DNA of 64,000 nt from Linum tenue (lineage: Eukaryota > Streptophyta > Magnoliopsida > Malpighiales > Linaceae). The stretch lies in NCBI GenBank assembly GCA_946122785.1, contig CAMGYJ010000002.1:59669703-59733702 (forward strand), written 5' to 3'. Positions 55,511 through 64,000 of the stretch are shown here, one piece after another; positions within the stretch are counted from its first letter, which is position 1; every line of letters begins with the position of its first letter. Both the position numbers and the translations under genes were made by a program. The notes under the pieces were generated by a model. That model was given only the letters and a program-made list of their open reading frames with translations. It searched no databases and had not been told where the DNA came from.

Positions 55511-56960
55511 TATTTTAAATATTACAAGCATTTGAAAAGAGGTCGAATTGTTAAAAATCGGCCAAGCATCTTCAACAGTGGTAAATCACTCGGATCAATT
55601 ATCAGCAGAACGCATTCTCAATAAGTAGTCACAACTGCCACTCGGACCGAATAATTGGTTAGTTGTCGATTCAACCGGTCAATCCAACCGGTCAGGTTCA
55701 GCTTTACTGCTAAATATACTATAATCGAAATAATAGATTATGTTGGAATAATCAGCAACAGCTACTACAAGGCAAATTAATATAGTAGTGTAGTACTAGT
55801 GTTGGAACAATCAATAACAATAGCGACACAATGGGGGGAAAATAATGAATTAGTTTATACAAAACAATAAAATTAATGTTGGCACAATCAACAACAAGAA
55901 CAGGCCATTGTTGTTTAGGTGAATTATAACAAAAACGTTGTTCAGATTCTTGAAAATATAAGTATATCTACTAAGATAATAGGGAAATGGGAAGCTAAGA
56001 ACTTGAATCCCACCCTTGCATTAAGAAATTTGCGGTATAATTTTGTTACAGTGCTCTCTACTTAATAAGGAGAATACTATTTATGATAGGCACCAAATTA
56101 GTCTATATGTATTGAATCATCTGTCACCATATTTTGATAGAGTTATGGCATTTTGCACTTCGTCATAGGTTTGGTACTTCAAAGCTGCATTTCTTTTCGC
56201 GCCTCGTATATAGGTATAACATGGATGTCTATTTTGTAGCAAAAAAAGTCCTTAAATCGTTGGTTCATACACTTGTCGATCAATGTTTTTTCTTTCTTTC
56301 TTCCTTCCAATATTATGCGACATGAACTGCAAAATCATCCACCAAACACACAACAGTGAAAGACTCGACAACTCGACATAACATAACCAGACACAATAAA
56401 TTTCATATTTATGTGTCGTCGATGCATCAAATTTAATCTCTTCAATGAAAGCCAAATGAGAGTGAAATGTTGCAACAGTAATACCATAAGGGAGCGACGT
56501 ACCATTGCTATGGAAACATCGATCGGCCAAGGTATACCACGTCCAATAGAGAATGCCCACAATGTCGCTAGTCTGACTGTATGTAACCTTTGGATTCCGC
56601 AAACTTTATAATTACAAGAATTTATTTGAATAAACATTATTAATTAATATAGAATTAACGTATATATGTACAAAGGTTGTGGTCGTTTATTCTTAGGCAC
56701 GATAATTACTTTGCCTCCAAAGCCGTTGGAATCTGCTGTGTTGATGCCTTACAGGAACAAAGAGGGATCAGTATAATTAAAAGCATACATAGTGATTAAT
56801 ATAGAAAGTTTCGTATGCGTACAAGGCATTTTCACAAGTTACAAAGTAAGCCGGTGATGGATTACAGAGTGTAACTTTTTTAACAAAATATTGTTGATTT
56901 TGGATTTAGACTTTTACTGGTTTTTTCTTATTAAGGTGATTTTTCATAAAGTTATCAATC
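55511..56960. other. Spacer with repeat fragments
   Basis: 55650-55700 has AACCGGTCAATCCAACCGGT words like hAT subterminal repeats. 56252-56602 holds a 116-codon minus frame with no recognised motif. 56672-56795 is the partial copy of the 51605-51715 fragment. No gene is supported. Confidence 0.4.
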
Positions 56961-58484
56961 ATTACAGTATTTTATATTGAGCACGTTTAATTTCGGAATA
57001 CTTACTAGAACTCTTTCACTTTACCCAAAAATGCATCTTATCAGTTAATGTCGGTTTGTTACTTATAAATCGTATATCTCACTCATACTTTGTCGATGTG
57101 GAATTTGCCCTTATGGTGTCACATACTCCACCCCTAACCCCCCCCGGGGGGGGGGACGCCATCGTTGTGGTTTGCGGCTAATCGATTCGGGTTCGATGAA
57201 CCTCCAACCGATATTGGTGGTTATCTGTTAACCAATACAAAAAACTCATAACGATAAGCCTTATCGGTTAACCACTTTTGTTGGTTTGGTTAGCGGTTAT
57301 TTTGTAGGTTAAACAGTAACTACTCAAATACATTCCAACAAGTATCGTAATTTGTAATCGAATCAATATAAAACCAATAGCTTCAATTTTCTTTCACAAA
57401 ATATAATAAACCAAAGCAATAACCCCTTATAATACACAATCATCATCCAGTTAAGTTTAACAAGTGTCATTTAAACATCAATTTTGGTCCACAAGCATAA
57501 CAATGACCAAGAGCACTGAGTAGTAAATATTATAAATGAATAATCATACAAACAATTCAAAAATTTAATTACATTTTCATTGTTAATATAAAAATAATAT
57601 CAATATAATTAGATATTATCTTGATTCCGTAATTTAAAACAAAACTGCAGTGCATAAAATAAAAAATAATCAAACTTACTTATCCAATTAGCGAATACTT
57701 ACTACCAATACATCAAACACAAGCACCACACGATCATCATCATCATTCACAAACATTAAAGAAACAAATATTACTAGAGTGTGAGATTCGCTCTGATGAC
57801 TGCAAGGGGAGTTACAGAGTGTTAACTTTCGGGTTCTAACTCTTAAACACATTTGTAACTCTTGGTGGAGGGTTGTTTGCAATAGGCAGGAATGGAGATG
57901 TTTGGAATTGCGACTTTGGTTAGTTTTGAGTCTTGGAATTTTCCACTGAGCCAAAGTCCAAAAATATGTTGTTATACTATATGCGGCTATCGGTTTTCTT
58001 TTTTATTAACATTTAACCACTAACCGATTGGTCGATTAGCGATTAACCACTAACCAAAATCGAATCAATAAGAAATTATTGATTATCAGTTCACCACTAA
58101 CTTCCTTTATCCGTTCGGTTATCGGTGAAACCAATTACCAACTAACCATTTACCACCCCTATGTTTGCCCCACCATCGTCTAAGAGGGATGCGTGAGAGG
58201 CTATAATACCACTAGTAACATCACGTCCTTCTATGACCAAAATGTTATCTGCTTTGGGTCTAGACCCTCACGGTTTTTACCTTGGGTACATATCAGGGTG
58301 ACTTGCCATTAGGTCACTCATCCTTGCAGTGCTCCACATTGAGCACGTTTAAGTTCGCAGTTCTTACAAGAAATCTTCTATTCCACCCTAAAACGCATCT
58401 TGTCAGTACATATCGGTTTGTTACTTATGAATCATGGATCTCTCTCGTGCTTTGTCGATGTGGGATTTGCCTAAGGTGTCACAC
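56960..58484 (+). repeat. Direct-repeat pair around a hAT-like segment
   Basis: A ~150-bp sequence at ~56970-57127 recurs at ~58335-58484. Shared words are ATTGAGCACGTTTAA, ATCGGTTTGTTACTTAT.AATC, and TTTGTCGATGTGG.ATTTGCC followed by GGTGTCACA. The right copy extends left to about 58216 and has the TG...CA layout of a TRIM-like terminal repeat. Between the copies, 57160-57320 and 57975-58165 carry mirrored GGTTAACC/CTAACCGAT words with a CCACCCCTA end, suggesting a decayed non-autonomous hAT. Boundaries are uncertain. Confidence 0.5.
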
Positions 58485-58603
58485 AAGGCATTGCCAAAGA
58501 AATGGATTTACATCTAAATAAAATCAAATTAACCGCAAAAACAATCAAAAAAATATTTTATCCCTGAAATATGAATTATGTACTTTATCAAATATATTTC
58601 AAT

Positions 58604-58760
58604 TAGGGATGACAATGGATTCGGGTGTGTCGAATCTCAAAACCAAGATTTAATATTGTATCCATCCTCGAATCCAAATATAGCGAGAATGCAAAGTAGT
58701 ATACCAAACAAAACCTATCCGTGTGCGGTTTGGAGAAACCATCCACACCATCCCAATCAT
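58604..58760 (+). mobile_element. hAT end fragment interrupted by a MITE
   Basis: TAGGGATGACAATGGATTCG matches the end of the 42065-42717 hAT family. The fragment ends at the insertion site of MITE family A copy 2. Confidence 0.45.
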
Positions 58761-59164
58761 GGAGAGTTCTACGGTACCCAGAGTGAAATCCGGGGTATCG
58801 CATAACTTGAGTAAGAAAACGCTATCCAGAACTTGAATTGACTAATCTTTCGGACATGATACTATACTCTAACCCTTAAAGATCAACATCTAGGTCTTAA
58901 TTCTCTAAATCTTATACCCGAAGATCATTTTAATTAGAAACAATAATCGACGGTTATGATTCGTCCAATATAGGCAAAAAAATCAATGCACCATCTTAGG
59001 GTTTATAGTTTATGATTTAGATAATTAGGACCTAGGGTTCACTCATTAAGGGTTAGAGTATAGTATCATACCCAAAAATCTTGCTAATTCGAGGTCTAGA
59101 TAGCGTTTTCATACTCAAGGTATGCGGTACCCCGGATTTAACCCGGGGTACCGTAGAAGGCACC
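58761..59164 (+). mobile_element. Mutator-type MITE, family A copy 2
   Basis: 404 bp with a perfect 9-bp duplication CCCAATCAT (58752-58760, 59165-59173), the Mutator-superfamily signature. The ~42-bp inverted ends start GG and include TTCTACGGTACCC and AAATCCGGGGTA. The interior aligns over its length with copy 1 at 50666-51057. Non-coding. Confidence 0.9.
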
Positions 59165-59173
59165 CCCAATCAT

Positions 59174-60710
59174 ATATAAATTTCTTGATATAAAGTAAAA
59201 ATTTATTAGAATGTCGATGTTATTTTAAGTTCGTTAAGACATTATTTATAAAAGTGAGGGAAAATCAGCAAAATATTTGTATAACAGATTATTATAATAA
59301 TTGATTGATATGAATTACCGAAATATTAAAATGAGTGAGTCTAAATCATAATTATAGTATATATTTGAGTGAATTTGGTGCAAATATTTAAAATACCAGA
59401 ATCTCACAAAACTGATTACCCTCCTAATTTGTCGAGTATAAGACACACCAACTAAAGTAGTAATGGTTGTATATTGCCCAACTAAGTCATTTCTTATTCA
59501 ATTTCAATGTTCAAATTATGTGCCTTTTCCTTAACTACATTAATTTTCCATATAGTCAATTTCGTCACTTTTCCATCTAACATTTGTTATCCATGGCACT
59601 CCGCCCCTTCTAAATCTGCTATGGATTGTGAGAGAGGTTAAGATTCGCAGATTGCTAAGTGTCGTCCTAGTCGTTCTGATTAAAAAAATAAAAATGACTA
59701 TTTTATCCCTTTGTTTAATTAAAATATTTTATTCTAACAAACATTTGACATCCGTTGATTCCCACTGTCATCACTCCTGCCCCCGCCATGTCCTATAACC
59801 TTCCTGGAGTTTTTTCTTCACTTAACAAGATGGCGGGGGAGAACCGGCGGTGGAAGGTTATTTGGAGAGGAGATCAGCGGTGTTGAGACGATAGGAGATT
59901 TTAGGGCGGTTTTTGTGTTAAATTTAGTTTGTTTAATGAAGGATAATTTTGTAATTTTATCTTTTAAGTTAAGGCGATAATAATACAACTAAAGCGATGT
60001 TTAGCCATCTAGTTAGATTCATAGTACAGGAGAGGAGACTAGTATACAAACCATATAATTCAGAAGTCCAATTTCATAGTATATTAAAGAGCATAATTTA
60101 GATTGCCCAAACTTAACTTGATAAAATTATGGGCTGCTAGGGAAAAAAGTAAGTAATTAATATAATTTAGTGGACAAAACATTTCGCAATCAACATTGTA
60201 TAATCCACCACATTGTGATTATCTCCAATTCTGTCATTTTTTTCGCTCCCTTGTTCGAAGATCTTGTCACAAAAAATTAAAAGTTGTGCGATTTTTTTAC
60301 TAGAGAAACGCTATAAACAGTGGAATTCTGAAATAATGTTGGCGCGGAACCGTCTTTTTGCCTACAGAGTGGATTTAATTATTATGTGCATTATTTTGGA
60401 ACTATTTCTATGCATGCTTGGATTTTTTTTCGAGCTGTGATAGTTTCAGCGAAGTTGGGCGATCTACCTAGGTTTTTTTTTTTAAAATCAAAGATTGCTT
60501 GAATTACCAAAAATAACATAGATGTAACATTTATAATTTCATATGAAATCAAGCGTAAAAACCAAGACTAATGAAAGGTATTGGAGATGAATGGAGAGCG
60601 GTCTTAGCCACCAAATGGACTAACATATTTTTCTGTTTTACCAATAAAACACACTGTAAATTGTGGGTTTGATCGCAGCAATGACCGAATCTCTCAGAAA
60701 ATAGCAACTC
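59174..60710. other. AT-rich spacer with a duplicated fragment
   Basis: 60175-60330 is the second partial copy of the 51750-51925 fragment. A GC-richer patch at 59750-59900 has no open frame of note. Nothing else is recognised. Confidence 0.45.
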
Positions 60711-61780
60711 CTAGTGACGAATCTAGAAATTTTAATTTGGGTGTCCTCTTTTAAAATTCAATTATACTTTTAAAAAATTAAATTAGAAAATATCCGAATT
60801 GCACTTAAATTAGAAATTGCAACTTGCACAAGTTACAACAAAATACCATGATGTGTTTTAATATGCCAAAAAAATTGATAAAATACACTATGTGTTTACA
60901 GTGCTCAATAATTCTCTTTCAATTGTTCTCAATAGAAATCATAATAAATTGGTCTTCTATTCCATCATGAAATTTCTTCTTAATGTAGCCCAAAACTGAA
61001 AATATTTTTTCAACACTTGCACTTGCAACCGCTAAAATCAATACGAGTTTGACAAACAAATAAACCGATGAATACGATGAATTCACTTTTCTCATCATCA
61101 TTAACTAATTTAATTCATCAATTCCTTTCAATCCAAGAAATAATTCTCATAATTCTTAACACTATGATAATAATTCTCAAAGTATCGTAGAAGAAATGAG
61201 TCATAAAGATGATCAAAATAGTTAGGATAAAAGTAAGGGTTATTAGCTTCTCTTTGTCAAAAGCAACACACTCATTCTATGAACTAAAACAAGTCATACA
61301 AGTCAACACCCTAGTTTTCACCTCATGAAAGCATAATTGAATTCTTGCAGTTGCATGTCAAGAATCGAGTAGAACATTTCAACCTGATAGTGATGCAAAA
61401 TTAGCCATATAACTTGAATTTACTAATTTATAGACCTAAAAAGTCAATATATAAAGTTGGCATATTGGGAATTTATTTTCAGAGTTTGGAAGATTAAATG
61501 TTGAAATTAGAATTTAATTGGACTTTATTTTATATTATAATTATATTTATGTTTTAAGGGCACCAATTGGTTTGTAGCATAATGATTAAAAAAATTTCTA
61601 ATATTTATAATGTTATGAGTTTGAATAACAAAGACCATGACCTTTTACATTCCTTCAAAATTCAAATTACAATGAGTAGATCCTCAAATTGTTAGGGGTT
61701 CTTATGATCCACCACTACTCAAAACTCAAATTAGTATTGGGGTCATTAATTTTTTTCCAAATTTTAGGAGTATCTTGGTA
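60711..61780 (-). mobile_element. Decayed hAT element (TTF/ZMYM1 type)
   Basis: TAGTGACGAATCTAGAAATT near 60711 looks like a decayed CAGTGGCGGAGCCAGGAATT terminus. The transposase C-terminus lies inside on the minus strand. The opposite end is not clear, and the right boundary is approximate. Confidence 0.45.
60919..61425 (-). pseudogene. hAT transposase C-terminal third
   Basis: On the minus strand from ~61425, broken frames read H-H-Y-Q-V-E-M-F-Y-S-I-L-D-M-Q-L-Q-E-F, the conserved start of the C-terminal part in TTF-type transposases. G-L-K-G-I-D-E-L follows, and then the intact frame 61101-60919 with V-A-S-A-S-V-E-K-I-F-S-V-L-G-Y-I-K, the hAT dimerisation motif (usual A-T-A-T-V-E-R-A-F-S-A-M). 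Stops and shifts make it inactive. Confidence 0.75.
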
Positions 61781-61799
61781 CACCCTTAAAAAAGTAGAG

Positions 61800-62792
61800 C
61801 TCGGAATCCAGCCCCGATTTTCTGGTCAAACTGGAAACCGGCTAGTTTAAACCATATCGGTTATGACCGGAAACCGGATTCTAATAAATCCAATCCAATT
61901 TGCGGTTGTAGTGTGCACAAGCTCGGTCCAATCTGATTAAAACCGGAAAACTAGATAAAAAAAATACTCCAGCTCAGCCTGGCCACCCCGCTCAGCCCAC
62001 CCCAGCCCATTACCGCCCTCTCTCAGCCTACCCCCAACCCACCTCACACGGCAACCCAACTCCCATCCCCTCCGCAAATCCTAATTGACCCAAATCTCCT
62101 CTCTGCCCTCACCTTCTCTAACCCCAAACTTTCTCTTTCTTGAATCCCTACCCACCCAGTACCCACCTCCTATCTCCTGTACCCATGATTACACACACAA
62201 GAGAGAGAGAGAGAAAAAAGAATAAGAAGTTTTTCCTGCCGGACGCCGAAAAATCGCCTCCCTCCACCCCTTCATGTGACTCCTATTGGTGACCACCTGA
62301 GAGCTTACCATCGCCACTTCGTTCTGCCATCATCTGCTCCAAATCCCATCCCTATGACGGCGGTGACGACGAGTCGTCTCTTAGGCTTTAGCATAGTTGA
62401 GTGGAGGAATCGGGAACGGAGGAGAGGGAGGTTGTGGTCGGTGAGGGAGGCTGATAAGATTTGATGTGAGTAGGGGTGAATCGATGGTGAGGTGAGGAAG
62501 ACGAAGAGGGAATTCGAAATAGATGAGGAAGAAAGAGAAAGGAAAGGGAGAGATGGCTTGGAAGAATCCGCTGGGAGGGGATAGGGTTATAGGGTTTATT
62601 TTTTTTCTTTTCGTTTTAATTCTCTAAACAACATCGTTTAAGGGCCACAGAGGATATTTTCAATTTTTTGGACCAGACCGGTTAAATCCATTCTGGTCAC
62701 GGTTAAAATCATTTTCAATCTAATCCAGTTTTCAATTGTAGAATTAGCACAATTCTCGTATAAAAAACCGGCCCGTTTCCCACCCCTACTTA
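61800..62792. mobile_element. hAT-like element with ACCGGTT-rich ends
   Basis: 61820-61950 and 62670-62792 contain AAACCGG, CCGGTTAAATCC and similar words in both orientations. The right end GTTTCCCACCCCTAC inverts to GTAGGGGTGGGAAAC, a common plant hAT terminus. The core is GC-rich with a (GA)n run near 62203-62217 and no convincing frame. The left end is decayed and no target duplication was found. Confidence 0.4.
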
Positions 62793-63144
62793 TAAGGACA
62801 TGGGTTCGACCCTGACGTCAGCAATGATACTCGAATTTACCTTGTCAATCCCCACCTTTACATCCCCAACCAGCCTTAATGAAGATAACCCAACCTCCTA
62901 ATACCAAAAAACTACTTCGCGCAGAACTAGAAGCTTGACAATGAAGGGCCCCTTGTATCCCTTCTAATCGTACATATTGTGCCACTATTGCATCCCCCTA
63001 TAGCATCCCTCGGCGCCATCTCTGCCACCATATGTGATACCCCAGACAGTATGCATCCCTAGTCCCACCACATGGCGTAATTTCTATGCATTGACGGATA
63101 CCAACCGGCGTACAATCGAATACCACCTAATTGCATGACTTACA
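62793..63144. other. Unassigned segment
   Basis: No gene recognised. Probably repeat debris beside the LTR element that follows. Confidence 0.35.
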
Positions 63145-63915
63145 TGTTGGAGTCATCAAGGGAAATCAAGTCGAAGATTGCATCCTTGATCCGAGCCTAA
63201 TCTCAGCAATCAGTTAAGGAAGGTCTTGTCTGCATTTCAAATCATTTCCCCAATTCTGTCTAAGGGCTAATTGGTGTGAGGATATATATATATATTTTTG
63301 GTTGTTCCTGTCTTCTTGGGGTACTTTTGTACAAGCTAGAGTGGTAGAGGGCCTAGCTTAGGAAGTACAGAGGGGTTGACGAAGGTTGAGGCAAATGATC
63401 AAGCTTCGTCAAGGCTGAGGCAGATCTGTTTGTTATCTGGATTACTGTTTCTCTTTTTCATTCGTTTTCTGCATCTTTTGTATTTAGAATCTTGTTTTAC
63501 TTTCTTCAAACAAAAATTAAATAAGGGTCTCCCAGAATGTATTCTGGGACGTGGAAGTACACCATTGCACTTGGGCGAACCACGTTAAAAATGTCCTGTG
63601 TTCTTTACTATTTCTGCAGTTCTTATTCTCAGTTGTGTTCTTCCCCTGTTTTTGTTAAGAACTCTGTTTCCAGTTCTTCGTTGAAAAGAACAGAGATTCT
63701 GGTTGGATTTCGATTTGGATTGAGACTTTCGGCAGTTGGGCTCTAACCCTTCGAAGCCCGTTAGTTAAATCCCTGCCGAACTTACCTCTCGATCTGTTCG
63801 TAGTTATGACCCTTGCTCTCTCTTCTGGGAGATTACTGCCATTTCCCCTTTTCTCTTCGAAATCGTCTGCCTTCTCTCTTCTCCGATTTCTGACCTAATC
63901 GCCTCTGAATCTTCA
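63145..63915 (+). repeat. 5' LTR of an LTR retrotransposon continuing past the window
   Basis: The right end is well placed: it finishes ...ATCTTCA three bases before a primer site. The left end is proposed at TGTTGGAGTCATCAAGG (63145); an alternative start is TGTGAGGATATA near 63275. AAATAAGGGTCTCCCAG and CACTTGGGCGAACCACG words fit a copia-like LTR, which is a memory-based assignment. Confidence 0.6.
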
Positions 63916-63917
63916 AT

Positions 63918-63929
63918 TGGTATCAGAGC
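63918..63929 (+). other. Primer-binding site, initiator tRNA-Met type
   Basis: TGGTATCAGAGCTGGT, two to three bases after the LTR end, matches the usual plant initiator tRNA-Met complement. Confidence 0.85.
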
Positions 63930-63971
63930 TGGTCCTTGACGAAGCTAGCTACTGCCAAGGATCACGATCCA

Positions 63972-64000
63972 ATGGTCTCCAGCTCTTTTGGTCAGGCTAC
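63972..64000 (+). CDS. Possible start of an LTR-element gag (partial)
   Basis: An ATG 43 bp after the primer site opens M-V-S-S-S-F-G-Q-A and runs off the end of the window. Its position is right for the gag-pol start of a copia-type element, but nine codons cannot establish the family. Confidence 0.35.

Noticed and set aside
62795..62820. GGTTCGACCCT resembling a tRNA/SINE box B
   Set aside because: No box A at the right distance and no cloverleaf. Too short to call a tRNA or SINE.

Overview
This is a stretch of plant nuclear DNA, almost certainly from a eudicot. The evidence is an 11-exon gene with GT-AG introns, AT-rich spacers, and a dense nested load of plant transposable elements: Ty3/gypsy LTR elements, TRIMs, L1-type LINEs, hAT and Mutator-type elements, and MITEs. 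Nothing bacterial or viral was seen. I cannot name the species from sequence alone.

Two host genes are well supported. The first (8264-11250, +) encodes a 300-residue BTB/T1 plus pentapeptide-repeat protein of the FIP2 type. All eleven exons can be joined in frame. The second (22319-22618, +) encodes a 99-residue KS-type dehydrin of the HIRD11 type, with an ABRE-like core and a TATA box upstream. A third, unrecognised two-exon gene may lie on the minus strand at 36300-37121. Its upstream intron appears to carry a 4.5-kb hAT transposon.

Layout. 1-7050: an internally deleted gypsy element (1116-4506) with a TRIM inserted 6 bp from the end of its 3' LTR. The junction was later copied in a ~1-kb tandem duplication, and a third TRIM follows. 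8090-11570: the FIP2 gene. 11570-20850: decayed repeats (an unrecognised ORF pair, a minus-strand gypsy gag, a LINE relic, a fourth TRIM). 22100-22950: the dehydrin gene. 25190-31260: a ~92-bp minisatellite interrupted by a very young 5.57-kb LARD-like element with two 1431-bp LTRs, a perfect TSD and a tRNA-Asp primer site. 31490-36290: a fold-back element, a minus-strand gypsy gag, an LTR-like fragment and a hAT fragment. 36300-42717: the putative split gene, the 4456-bp hAT element (8-bp TSD, nearly complete transposase), and a 653-bp non-autonomous hAT (8-bp TSD). 44237-50336: a long LINE with ORF1, RT and RNase H domains. 50660-63140: a TE graveyard with MULE-type MITEs (one with a 9-bp TSD), a (TA)n tract, a 509-bp inverted-repeat element, a miniature gypsy element, a CAGTGG-ended hAT and a hAT transposase C-terminal relic. 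63145-64000: the 5' LTR, primer site and first codons of another LTR element that runs off the window.

The host genes do not form a functional cluster. The main biological story is sequential nested insertion: several insertions can be ordered from their target-site duplications. I found no CRISPR array, operon, rRNA gene or confident tRNA gene.
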